NCBI GenBank assembly: GCA_025999455.1
Contig: AP024683.1
Location: 2,177,501-2,241,500, forward strand
DNA length: 64,000 nucleotides
Direction: 5' to 3'
Source: Geminicoccaceae bacterium
Lineage (GTDB): Bacteria; Pseudomonadota; Alphaproteobacteria; Geminicoccales; Geminicoccaceae
In this document: one piece after another, positions 8,328 to 16,318 of the stretch
How the letters are laid out: each line of letters begins with the position of its first letter
How positions within the stretch are numbered: the first letter of the stretch is position 1
The notes under the pieces: generated by a model
The model's database searches: none
What the model saw: the letters and a program-made list of their open reading frames with translations, nothing else
Told to the model about the DNA's origin: nothing
Position numbers and translations under genes: made by a program

Positions 8328-9025
8328 CAGCGCGAGAGGCGATCGGCGAGCCGGGTGGGCTCGGGCAGCCGGCGCCCGGCGCAGAGGCGGAGCGTCCAGG
8401 CGACGGCCGTTTCGAGGCTCACCCGGTGGCCGATCGAAACGAAGAGGGGCCGCACGGCGGTCCGGGTGCGCACGACCGCGCCCACGATCTCGCCCCGATC
8501 CTCGAGCGGGACCCAGCCCCCGGCCTCGCGCGGGGGGTCCTCGTGTTCGCCCAAGAGCCGCGATTTGGCGACCCCGACGGTCGGCAGATCGGCCAACAGA
8601 CCCACGTGGCAAGCGAGGCCGAAGCGACGCGGATGGGCGAGACCCTGCCCGTCGACGAGGAGGAGGTCGGGCCGTGGGTCGAGAAGGGAGAGGGCGGCGA
8701 GCCCGGCGGGTGCCTCGCGGAAGGAGAGGAGCCCCGGCACGTAGGGGAAGGCGAGGGGGACGCCGGCCAGGCCCGAGCAGCGGAGCTCGAGGCTCGCGGC
8801 GTCCAAGAGGACGGCGGCGGCGAAGGCGAGACGGCGGGCCGGATCGTAATGGACGTCGAGGCCGGCCACGAAGCGCACGGGTCCGAGCCGATCCTCGCGG
8901 ACGACGCGGGGGGCGAGACGCAGCTGTTCGGCGCGCGCCTCGGCCGGTGAGGCCGGCCAGCGCAGGGGGCGCGGGGGAGCGCTCGCCGCTTCGGGCTTGT
9001 CGGGGGCGGCCGGCTGCTCTCTCAT
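8261..9025 (-). CDS. nfi: Endonuclease V (deoxyinosine 3' endonuclease)
   Basis: Endonuclease V cuts the second phosphodiester bond 3' to deoxyinosine, starting repair of deaminated adenine. The 254-residue protein shows the family core: GLDVHYD with the first catalytic Asp, PYVPGLLSFREAP with the catalytic Glu and the wedge region, and LLVDGQGLAHPRRFGLA with the later catalytic Asp. The first 25 or so residues are low-complexity Pro/Ala/Arg and the real start could lie further in. The 3' end overlaps the helix-hairpin-helix gene by 67 bases. Confidence 0.93.
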   Translation of the reverse strand: MREQPAAPDKPEAASAPPRPLRWPASPAEARAEQLRLAPRVVREDRLGPVRFVAGLDVHYDPARRLAFAAAVLLDAASLELRCSGLAGVPLAFPYVPGLLSFREAPAGLAALSLLDPRPDLLLVDGQGLAHPRRFGLACHVGLLADLPTVGVAKSRLLGEHEDPPREAGGWVPLEDRGEIVGAVVRTRTAVRPLFVSIGHRVSLETAVAWTLRLCAGRRLPEPTRLADRLSRCHEDPAEAAAGAPPPPASRSRQ

Positions 9026-9057
9026 CGCCCGCGGGCCCGCAACCGGGAGTCGCCGGG

Positions 9058-9372
9058 ATGACCTTGAAGCCGATCACCGACCGCGCCGAGGTCGCCATCG
9101 ACTTCCCGGACAAGGCCTACATGGGAAGCTTCGGTCGGGCGTCCTCCTTCGAGGCGACGGCCGACGAGGCGGGCGTGACGATCCGGCTCGCGCGCACGGG
9201 CGAGGACAAGCGGCGGGCCGAGATCCACCTCCACTATTACCTCTTCGCCGGGGTCCTGGCCGACATCGCCGCGGCGATCGCCGCCCGGCCGCCGCTCGAC
9301 GAGGCCCATCGGGAGCCGTTGCTCGCCGCGACCCGGGCTCTCCTGGCGGCCCTCGAGCGGACGGCAGGCTGA
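9058..9372 (+). CDS. Small conserved-looking hypothetical protein
   Basis: A 104-residue soluble protein divergent from endonuclease V (32-base gap). The ATG at 9058 follows a GGGAGT stretch about 10 bases upstream. The sequence alternates strands and helices (VAIDFPDKAYMGSF, VTIRLART, AEIHLHYYLFAG) and ends in two amphipathic helices. There is no signal peptide, metal motif or recognisable domain. Codon use matches the neighbours, which supports a real gene. Confidence 0.6.
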   Translation: MTLKPITDRAEVAIDFPDKAYMGSFGRASSFEATADEAGVTIRLARTGEDKRRAEIHLHYYLFAGVLADIAAAIAARPPLDEAHREPLLAATRALLAALERTAG

Positions 9373-9382
9373 GGGCCCGGCG

Positions 9383-9478
9383 TCACGGCAATGGCGGGCG
9401 GAAGGCGAAGGCGAGCGTGGCCGCGACCAGGAGGAGCGTGAGGCCGCGATAGGCCAGGAGCAGGCGACGGTAGTGCAA
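9383..9478 (-). CDS. Possible 31-residue single-helix membrane miniprotein
   Basis: Starting at a TTG, 19 bases beyond the end of the flavoprotein gene and read in the same direction, a 31-codon frame encodes a basic N-terminus (HYRRLLLAYRG), one hydrophobic helix (LTLLLVAATLAFAF) and RPPLP before the stop. A GGGAGGACC ribosome site sits about 7-10 bases upstream. The spacing and the membrane character of the upstream flavoprotein make a small accessory subunit plausible, but the unusual start and tiny size leave real doubt. Confidence 0.4.
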   Translation of the reverse strand: MHYRRLLLAYRGLTLLLVAATLAFAFRPPLP

Positions 9479-9497
9479 GGCTCCGGTCCTCCCGCCT

Positions 9498-10886
9498 TCA
9501 GGCCCAATCGTAGCGGAAGCGCTCGGCCACGATCCGCCCGAGCGGCACGCCGAGCTCGACGAGCGCGCGCTCGACCGTGTCGATCATGGCGGGCGGGCCG
9601 CAGACGAAGAAGAGCCGGCCGGCCATCTCCGGCAAACGAACGTGGCGGGCGAGGAACGCGCGGTCGAACTGGCCGACCTCGCCCGACCAGCCGGGAGGCG
9701 GCTCGCCCAACAGGTGAACGATCTGGAGGTCGAGCCGGTCGCGCAAGGAATCGAGCTCCGCGCCGTGGACGATCTGCCCGGCGTGCCGGTTGCCGTAGAG
9801 GAGGAGCCAGGGTCGCGGGTCGCGCTCGGCCGCGGCTTGGCGCAGGAGCGAGAGCATCGGCGCGATGCCGACCCCGCCAGCGATCAGAACCAGCCCGTCG
9901 GCCGTCCGTCCCTCGAGGGTGAAGTTGCCGTGCGGGCCGTCGAGATGGGCTCGGCCGCCCACCCGCAGCCGGTCGAGCCGGCTCGTGAAGTCACCCGCTT
10001 CCTTGATGACGAGCTCGAGGTTCGGGAGGTCGGCCGGGGCGGAAGCGATCGAGAAGGGATGCTCGACCACCGAGAAGGGGCTGCGGTCGAGGGTGAACCA
10101 GGCGAACTGGCCGGCGCGGAAGCGGAAAGCGCCGGGCCGTTCGTCGACGAGCCGCACCGACCAGGTCCGGTCGGCGATCCGCTCCACGGATTCGATCCGC
10201 CAGGGGCGGGCGAGCTGACGCAAGGGCCGGCCGACATAGACATCGAGGAGCGTGAGGACGGCGACCCCGAGGAGCACGAGCCAGAGTCCGGCGAGCCAGG
10301 GATCGGCGCTGTAGCGGCCGGCTTCGAGCGCGTGATGCGTCCCGAGCCCGGCGACGAGCAATGCCCCGAGGCCGTGGCTCACCCGCCAGACCTCGTAGGG
10401 GAAGGGAAGCTGGTCGCGGCCGATCGCCGTGATCACGAGGAGAGCGAGCAGGACCCAGGCCGCCACACCCGAGAGGATCGAGGGACCCGTGAGGCCCAAG
10501 CTCGTCTGCCCGGTCGTGTCCGAGGGTATCGGGAAGGGCTGCAGCGCGGTCGTGTAGAGGAACGGGTGGAGGAGCAAGAAGAGGGCCGCGGTGCGGGCCA
10601 GGAGCTGGTGCGCGCCCATCGTCGTGTCCATGCCGATCCGGCCGGAAACGAAGCGGAACCGGCCCGAGAGCACGAATTCGACGAAGAAGACGACGAAACC
10701 AACGAGCGCGAGCCCACTCGCGAGCTCGTCGCGCCAGGGGCGGGGCGGACCACCGCGCAACGCCGCGATCACGAGCGGGGCGAAGGCCAGACCCAGATAG
10801 AGGAAGAGGAGGAGAAGGGGCGGCAGGCCGCGGCGGCGGGGTTCCTTCGTGGCGGATGCGTGGGCCGGGGTGGTCACGGTCGCCAT
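9498..10886 (-). CDS. Ferric-reductase-like transmembrane flavoprotein
   Basis: A 462-residue membrane oxidoreductase. About residues 20-225 form six or so helices of a ferric-reductase/NADPH-oxidase-like haem domain with candidate haem histidines in GAHQLL, LLLHPFLY, VSHGLG and GTHHAL. About 230-330 is an FAD-binding ferredoxin-reductase fold (HPFSIASAP) and the rest an NAD-binding domain (LIAGGVGIAPMLSL, FVCGPPAMID). It should pass electrons from NAD(P)H through FAD and haem across the membrane. The acceptor is unknown. Seven bases separate it from the upstream dehydratase gene, so they probably share a transcript. Confidence 0.85.
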   Translation of the reverse strand: MATVTTPAHASATKEPRRRGLPPLLLLFLYLGLAFAPLVIAALRGGPPRPWRDELASGLALVGFVVFFVEFVLSGRFRFVSGRIGMDTTMGAHQLLARTAALFLLLHPFLYTTALQPFPIPSDTTGQTSLGLTGPSILSGVAAWVLLALLVITAIGRDQLPFPYEVWRVSHGLGALLVAGLGTHHALEAGRYSADPWLAGLWLVLLGVAVLTLLDVYVGRPLRQLARPWRIESVERIADRTWSVRLVDERPGAFRFRAGQFAWFTLDRSPFSVVEHPFSIASAPADLPNLELVIKEAGDFTSRLDRLRVGGRAHLDGPHGNFTLEGRTADGLVLIAGGVGIAPMLSLLRQAAAERDPRPWLLLYGNRHAGQIVHGAELDSLRDRLDLQIVHLLGEPPPGWSGEVGQFDRAFLARHVRLPEMAGRLFFVCGPPAMIDTVERALVELGVPLGRIVAERFRYDWA

Positions 10887-10893
10887 CGTCGGC

Positions 10894-12096
10894 TCAAAGG
10901 CGGCTCGTCACGACGGTAGCATCGGCGCGTCGGGTCACGTCCGGCAAGAGGCGCGTGCCGAGCCCGGGGCCGTCCACGGGGTGGATCCAGCCCTGCTCGA
11001 TGCGCGGCAGGTCGGTCACGAGCTCCTTGTACCAGCCGGTGTAGAAGGCGCGCACGCTCTCCTGCACGAGCGCGTTCGGGGCGTTCAAGGAGAGGTGGCA
11101 GGAGGCCACGAACACGACGGGACCGGTGCAGTCGTGCGGGGCCACGGGGAGGTGGTGGGCCTCGGCCATCGTCGCGATCTTCTTGGCCTCGGAGAGGCCG
11201 CCACACCAGGCGATGTCGAGCATCACGACACCGACCGCGCGCTGCGCCATCATCTGCCGGAAGAGCGGCCGGGTCGCAACCGTCTCGGAGGCGGTGATCG
11301 GCACGCGGGTGCTCGCGGCGAGGTCGGCCAAGGCTTCGAAATCGTTCATCTTGATGGGATCTTCGAACCAGAAGGGCTCGATCTCCTCGAGCGCGGCGAA
11401 GATCCGTTTGGCGGTCGGCACGTTCCACAAGGAGTGGAACTCGACCATGATGTCCATCTTCGAGCCGACCGCCTTCCTGATCTTGCGGAACGGCTCCATC
11501 GCCGCCTCGAGCTCCTCGGGCGAGATGTAGAGCCCGCCCCAGCGTTCGGCCGCGACGTCGAACGGCCAGATCTTCATGGCCGAGATACCCTGCTCGAGCA
11601 GCGAGTGCGCGAGCTCGTCGGCACGGTGCAGGAAGGCGTCGAGATCTTCGTAGGGTCCTTCCTGCGCGTCGAGGCCCCAATTCTCGGTGAGCTGGCCCTT
11701 CGCGCCGCGCACGTAGCGGTAGCCCGCACAGGTGTTGTAGGTGCGGATCTTGGGCCGCGAGAGGCCGCCCAGGAGCTGCCAGATCGGCTGGCCGGTCGCC
11801 TGACCCCAGATGTCCCAGAGCGCGATGTCGATCGCCGAGGCCCCACGCAGCTCCGCCCCGCTCGAGGCGAAGCCGAGATAGTAGTCGTGGAGCAGCGTGC
11901 GCGCATGGCGGTCGATCGCGAGCGGATCCTTGCCCAGAAGGCGCGGGGCCGCGGTCTCGTGGACATAGGCCTCGACGGCCTTGGGCCCGAAGAAGGTCTC
12001 ACCGAGCCCGACGAGGCCCTGGTCGGTGTGCACCCGCACCCAGAGCAGGTTGGGGAACTCGTCGAGCCGGATCGTCTCGATCGCCTCGATCCGCAT
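10894..12096 (-). CDS. Mandelate racemase/muconate lactonizing enzyme family protein, probable sugar-acid dehydratase
   Basis: A 400-residue enolase-superfamily enzyme. The expected metal ligands are Glu219 (MVEFH), Glu245 (WFEDP) and Glu271 (TASE). A lysine in AMKIWPFD (about 175) and His321 (APHDCTG) are candidate acid/base residues. The Glu-Phe-His arrangement at 219-221 resembles acid-sugar dehydratases such as D-galactonate dehydratase more than mandelate racemase. The likely reaction is dehydration of a sugar acid to a 2-keto-3-deoxy acid. Near it lie a LacI regulator and TRAP transporter, which would fit sugar-acid use. Confidence 0.87.
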   Translation of the reverse strand: MRIEAIETIRLDEFPNLLWVRVHTDQGLVGLGETFFGPKAVEAYVHETAAPRLLGKDPLAIDRHARTLLHDYYLGFASSGAELRGASAIDIALWDIWGQATGQPIWQLLGGLSRPKIRTYNTCAGYRYVRGAKGQLTENWGLDAQEGPYEDLDAFLHRADELAHSLLEQGISAMKIWPFDVAAERWGGLYISPEELEAAMEPFRKIRKAVGSKMDIMVEFHSLWNVPTAKRIFAALEEIEPFWFEDPIKMNDFEALADLAASTRVPITASETVATRPLFRQMMAQRAVGVVMLDIAWCGGLSEAKKIATMAEAHHLPVAPHDCTGPVVFVASCHLSLNAPNALVQESVRAFYTGWYKELVTDLPRIEQGWIHPVDGPGLGTRLLPDVTRRADATVVTSRL

Positions 12097-12242
12097 GGCC
12101 TCCGCCTCCCGCCGTGGCGCCGCCTCCGGTCGCCGCGCCTCGCCTAGCCGGCCCGACGAGCGAGCGGAAGGGCGGGCGGCGCGGCCCCCTCAACCGGCCG
12201 CCGCGGGGACGAGCCCGTGGGCGCGCACGGGCCGAAGCCGCC

Positions 12243-13457
12243 TCACCCCGGGGACGGGGCCACCAGCCCTCGCATGATCCGCTCCAGGCTCTCGGCGGCC
12301 CGCGACCAGCGTGCGGTGCGATCGACCTGGGCGCGCGCCGCGGCGCCGAGCCGAGCGGCGAGCTGGCGGTCCTCGATCAAGCGCAACAAGGCCTCGGCGA
12401 AGCAATCGGTGTCGCCGTCCGGACAAAGGAGCGCCGTCTCGCCGTGGACGACACCCGGTGCGGCCCCCGCGAAGGACACGATCGGCCGGCCGGCGGCCAT
12501 GTAGTTCAAAAGCTTGACCGGCGTGCCGTCGGCGTCGGTGCGAGGGTTCGCGGCGACGTCGGCTTCCGCCAGGAGCGCCGGCAGCTCGGCGAACGGGACC
12601 GCCGGGCGCAAGTCGACGCGCTCGGTGAGCCCGAGCGCCGCGATTCGCGAGCGCAACGACGCGGTGTCACCGTCGAGCGAGAGGACCAGCTCCGCGGAGG
12701 GGTGCCGACGCGCGAGCTTCGCGAAGGCGTCCAACAAGAGGTCGAGCCGTTGATAGGGAGCCGGGTTGCCGGTGAAGAGGATCCGCGGCGGTCGCGCCTG
12801 GTCGAGCGGGCCGGCCGGCGGCACGGACGCGAAGTGGTCGACCTCGACCCCGTTCGGGACGGTCGAGACGCGCTCGGCGGGCAGACCGAGCTCACCGATC
12901 AGCTTGTCGCGGATCCGTTCGGTCACGGTCGTCACGTGGTCGGCGCGGCGCGGCAGCGTCCGATCGAAGAGGAGGGCCAGGCGGCGGACCGGACCGGTCG
13001 GTAGGTAGCCCAGATAGCTCGGCAATTCCGAGGCGAGGAGCGTGTGCACGTCGAAGATCACGGGCGGGCACGACCGCAGGCCCCGACGCGCCGCCAGGGC
13101 GACGAGGACGCCCTCGAAATGGTGTGCGTAGACGACATCGGCCGGCGCTCGCGCGAGCTCGCTTCGCAGGGTCCAGGCGAGTTGCGGGTCGAGCGCGACG
13201 AGCTTGGCGATCGAAGGGCCCGGCGACGCCTTGCGGTAGCCGAGGCCGTGGGCTAGGCGCCTGATCGTGAGCCGATCATCCGCTGCACCTTTTCCCAAAT
13301 GGTAGGTCACGACGCGGACGCGATGGCCGCGGTCGAGAAGCGCTTCCGCCGTCCGCAGGATACGGATCGGCGTGCCGCGCGGGTAGGGGAAAGGGCAGGC
13401 CGCGACGACGACGATGTCGAGAGGTCGGTCCAAGCGAAAATCCGATCGAAGCAGCAC
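12243..13457 (-). CDS. Family 4 glycosyltransferase
   Basis: A 404-residue GT-B glycosyltransferase. The N-terminal half has a PYPRGTPIRI loop typical of acceptor binding near the start. The C-terminal half has the sugar-nucleotide site: ILFTGNPAPYQRLDLLLDAF, LAEADVAANPR and TPVKLLNYMAAGRPIV, in which the family's EX7E motif is only partly kept. It would transfer a sugar from a nucleotide donor to a surface glycan or lipid. It is divergent from the LacI regulator (128-base gap), and 146 featureless bases separate it from the dehydratase gene. Confidence 0.85.
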   Translation of the reverse strand: MLLRSDFRLDRPLDIVVVAACPFPYPRGTPIRILRTAEALLDRGHRVRVVTYHLGKGAADDRLTIRRLAHGLGYRKASPGPSIAKLVALDPQLAWTLRSELARAPADVVYAHHFEGVLVALAARRGLRSCPPVIFDVHTLLASELPSYLGYLPTGPVRRLALLFDRTLPRRADHVTTVTERIRDKLIGELGLPAERVSTVPNGVEVDHFASVPPAGPLDQARPPRILFTGNPAPYQRLDLLLDAFAKLARRHPSAELVLSLDGDTASLRSRIAALGLTERVDLRPAVPFAELPALLAEADVAANPRTDADGTPVKLLNYMAAGRPIVSFAGAAPGVVHGETALLCPDGDTDCFAEALLRLIEDRQLAARLGAAARAQVDRTARWSRAAESLERIMRGLVAPSPG

Positions 13458-13585
13458 GCGATCCGGGCGGGTCGGCCGGGTGGCGGGACGATCGCACCGA
13501 GAGCCGCGGCTCGTAAAGCGCCGTGGTCGAAAGGTGCGGCGCGGCCCGCGCGGTGGTTCCCTCGGGGTACGACCGGGCGACGCAC

Positions 13586-14605
13586 GTGACGCGACGGCCG
13601 ACGATCAAGGACGTGGCGCGGGCCGCCGGCACTTCGACGGTCACGGTCTCGCGCGTCGTCAACGCCCCGCATCTCGTCCAGCCGGCCACCCGGGCCCGGG
13701 TCGAGCAGGCGATGCGCGAGCTCGGCTACGTGCCGAACCTCGCCGCGCGCTCGATGCGCACCCGGCTCACCCGCTCGGTGGGCTTCCTCACCCCCGAACT
13801 CACGAGCCTCACCAACGCCGCGGTGGCGCAGGCCTGCGAGCAGGCGCTCTCGGAAGCCGGCTACGGCATGCTCTTGACCTCGAGCGACTACCGGGTCGAG
13901 CGCGAGCTCCAGGCCCTCGAGCTCCTGCGCCAGCGCCAGGTCGACGGCCTCGTCCTCTACCTCTCGGACGAGGAGGATCCCGCACTCCTGCGGGCGGTGC
14001 GCGAGCTCGACGTGCCGCTAGTCGTGCTCGACCGGGAGATCGAGACGGGCGATCGGGTCCTGACCGAGCATCGGGGCGCGCTCTCGACGGCGGTCCGCCG
14101 GCTCCTCGCGATGGGGCATCGTCGCTTCGCCCTCCTGCAGCCCGATCTCGCGACCCGCCCGGTCCGCGAGCGGCGCGCGGCGGTCGAAGAGACGCTCGCC
14201 GCGGCCGGGATCGGCGCCGCAGGGCTCGTGCGGATCGCCGTGCCGCCGGCGGCGCTCGACAAGGCGCTCGTCCCCGCCGAGCGGCTCGCCGGGCCGGATC
14301 GGCCCACCGCTTTCCTCGTCGAAGGCAGCCGGCTCCTGCGCGCCGCGCTCCTGGCCTTGCGGGCGGCCGGGCTCGAGGTGCCGAAGGACGTCTCGCTCGT
14401 CGCGATCGACGCCGAGGAGGCGGCGAGCCTCACCACCCCCGAGACGACCCGGATCGCCCGCGATTTCGCGGCGATCGGGCGGACCGCGGCGGCCCTTCTC
14501 CTGCGCCGGCTCGCACGACCGAACCTGCCGCGCCAGGAGGTCGTGCTCGAGAGCCGGCTCGTGCTCGGGGCCTCCTGCGCGCCGCCGCCGGCATCCTCTG
14601 CCTGA
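13586..14605 (+). CDS. LacI family transcriptional regulator
   Basis: A 339-residue repressor-type protein. The GTG at 13586 gives the usual start directly before the helix-turn-helix (TIKDVARAAGTSTVTVSRVV, residues about 5-25), followed by the hinge (ELGYVPNLAARSMRT) and a periplasmic-binding-protein-like ligand domain to the end. Upstream in-frame starts would add an unlikely extension. It lies just before a TRAP transporter operon. An imperfect LacI-type palindrome begins 4 bases after its stop codon and overlaps the TRAP promoter, and a perfect one lies before the phyH gene. These are its likely targets (inference). Confidence 0.9.
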   Translation: MTRRPTIKDVARAAGTSTVTVSRVVNAPHLVQPATRARVEQAMRELGYVPNLAARSMRTRLTRSVGFLTPELTSLTNAAVAQACEQALSEAGYGMLLTSSDYRVERELQALELLRQRQVDGLVLYLSDEEDPALLRAVRELDVPLVVLDREIETGDRVLTEHRGALSTAVRRLLAMGHRRFALLQPDLATRPVRERRAAVEETLAAAGIGAAGLVRIAVPPAALDKALVPAERLAGPDRPTAFLVEGSRLLRAALLALRAAGLEVPKDVSLVAIDAEEAASLTTPETTRIARDFAAIGRTAAALLLRRLARPNLPRQEVVLESRLVLGASCAPPPASSA

Positions 14606-14608
14606 TCG

Positions 14609-14641
14609 CCTGTTGACGTTTTCATCGGCGCTCGCGAGAGT
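14609..14641 (+). promoter_or_regulatory. TRAP operon promoter with LacI-type operator
   Basis: TTGACG (14613-14618, -35) and GAGAGT (14636-14641, a weak -10) have 17-base spacing. Bases 14609-14626 match the perfect operator at 19456-19473 at 12 of 18 positions, 8 of 9 in the right half (ACGTTTTCATC), with CG at the same centre. An operator over the -35 would allow repression. Confidence 0.5.
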
Positions 14642-14697
14642 GCGACGAGCCGCCGCACCGGGCGGCCGCGGGGCGAAAACGCACAGGGAGGGACGGC

Positions 14698-15729
14698 ATG
14701 CGGACAGGGATCGCGAGCTTCGCCGCGGCGGGGCTCATGATGCTCGCCGGCAACGCCGAGGCGCAGCAGACCTGGAAGGTCCAGACCTCGATGCAGGCGG
14801 GCGAATTCTTCTACCAGGTCATCGAGAAGCACTGGCTGCCCGTGTTGGCCGAGATGACCGAAGGCAAGCTCAAGCTCGAGCTCACCCCGGCCAACTCGGT
14901 GGTGCCCTACAACGAGACGATGGACGCGATCGCCCAGGGCGTACTCCAGGGCGACTTCACCGCCACCGTCTATTTCGCCGGCCGCAACAAGGCCTTCGCG
15001 ATCCTGGGCGATCTCGTGGCGGGCTACGATCATCCCGACCAGCTCATGGCCTATTGCTACCACGGCGGCGGCCGCGAGCTCTTGCAGGAACTGTTCGACA
15101 AATATTCGGGCGGTGGGGTCAAGGTGATCGGCTGCGCCCCGGTCGCCCGGGAGTCCTTCACCGCCAAGGTGCCGATCCGCACGATCGACGACCTCAAGGG
15201 CAAGAAGATGCGCTCGCCCGAGGGTCTGACGGCCGAGGTCTTCAAGCGCGCCGGCGCCTCGACCGTGGCGCTGCCGGCTTCCGAGGTCTACACGGCACTC
15301 GAGAAGGGCGTCGTCGACATCGCCGACTTCTCGACCTACACCATGGACAAGAGCTTCGGCCTCCACAAGATCGCCAAATATCCGATCTATCCCGGCATCC
15401 ATTCGATGCCGGTCCTCCAGTTCACGGTCAACAAGGCGGCCTGGGAGAAGCTGCCGAAATCGCTGCAGACCACGCTCGACGTCTGGTACCGGGCGATGAT
15501 CCACGATCTGCGGATGCGCAACGACATCTCCGACCGCGAGCTCGTGGCGCAAGACGCGGCCGACAAGGCGAGCGGCATGGAGATCGTCAACTGGAGCCAG
15601 AAGGACCGCGACGCGCTGCGCAAGATCGCCCGCGGTGCGTGGGAAGACTTCGCCAAGGGCGACCCGCTCGCGACCAAGGCGTACGAATCGAACATCGCCT
15701 TCATGAAGAAGATGGGCCTGCTCGACTGA
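14698..15729 (+). CDS. dctP: TRAP transporter substrate-binding protein (DctP family)
   Basis: A 343-residue periplasmic binding protein of a tripartite ATP-independent transporter. A Sec signal peptide covers about residues 1-22 (cleavage near AEA-Q). The family pattern DLKGKKMRSPEGLTAEVFK includes the arginine that normally binds the substrate carboxylate, and the helix MKKMGLLD closes the protein. RBS AGGGAGGGACGGC precedes the ATG. Substrates of this family are usually organic or sugar acids, in keeping with the nearby dehydratase. A strong hairpin separates it from dctQ. Confidence 0.92.
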   Translation: MRTGIASFAAAGLMMLAGNAEAQQTWKVQTSMQAGEFFYQVIEKHWLPVLAEMTEGKLKLELTPANSVVPYNETMDAIAQGVLQGDFTATVYFAGRNKAFAILGDLVAGYDHPDQLMAYCYHGGGRELLQELFDKYSGGGVKVIGCAPVARESFTAKVPIRTIDDLKGKKMRSPEGLTAEVFKRAGASTVALPASEVYTALEKGVVDIADFSTYTMDKSFGLHKIAKYPIYPGIHSMPVLQFTVNKAAWEKLPKSLQTTLDVWYRAMIHDLRMRNDISDRELVAQDAADKASGMEIVNWSQKDRDALRKIARGAWEDFAKGDPLATKAYESNIAFMKKMGLLD

Positions 15730-15755
15730 GCGGCCGCGTCCGACGGGGGTGAGGA

Positions 15756-15785
15756 GCGTCCGGGCCCGGGGCGGGGCCCGGACGC
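15756..15785 (+). terminator. Strong GC hairpin between dctP and dctQ
   Basis: GCGTCCGGGCCC and GGGCCCGGACGC form a perfect 12-base stem around a 6-base loop, in the 75-base gap after dctP. There is no T-run. It probably protects the 3' end of the binding-protein message or reduces read-through, so that more binding protein than membrane subunit is made. Confidence 0.55.
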
Positions 15786-15804
15786 GCGCGGGGAGGGGCG
15801 TGCC

Positions 15805-16278
15805 GTGATCGACCGCGTCAATCGCTGGCTCGGCGAACATCTCTCTTGGCTCTACTTGGTCGCGGTCGCCGCCACGGCGTACGAAGTCGTGATGCGCTAC
15901 GTCTTCAACGCGCCCACCGATTGGGCGTTCGAGCTCACGATCCTGCTCTGTGGGATCTGTTATCTCCTGGCCGGTGGCTACGTCACCCAGAAGGACGTGC
16001 ACATCGCGATCACGAGCCTGCTCGACATCGCCCCGGCACCGGTCCGCCGCGGCTTGCGGATCTTCGCGACGCTCGTCGGGATCCTCGCGAGCGCGGGCCT
16101 CCTCTGGTCGGCCTGGGGGCCGGCACTGCGGGCCGCCACGATCGTCGAGCGGACCGGGAGTGCTTGGAACTCGCCCGCGCCCGCGATCATCAAGCCCTTG
16201 ATCGCGCTCGCCGCGCTGCTCGTGCTCCTGCAGCTCCTGGTCCGCCTCGGCCGTCAGCTCCGCGGCCGCGAGACCTGA
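15805..16278 (+). CDS. dctQ: TRAP transporter small permease (DctQ family)
   Basis: The 157-residue small membrane subunit of the TRAP system. It starts at a GTG preceded by GGGAGGGGCG. Four hydrophobic segments are visible, with the family features FELTILLCGICYLLAGGYV and a following basic/acidic QKDVHIAI loop. It pairs with DctM to form the sodium- or proton-driven membrane part. The large subunit follows after 40 bases. Confidence 0.9.
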   Translation: MIDRVNRWLGEHLSWLYLVAVAATAYEVVMRYVFNAPTDWAFELTILLCGICYLLAGGYVTQKDVHIAITSLLDIAPAPVRRGLRIFATLVGILASAGLLWSAWGPALRAATIVERTGSAWNSPAPAIIKPLIALAALLVLLQLLVRLGRQLRGRET

Positions 16279-16318
16279 CCCGCCGACCCCGCCCGCCGCC
16301 GATCCGGGAGAGCCCGCC

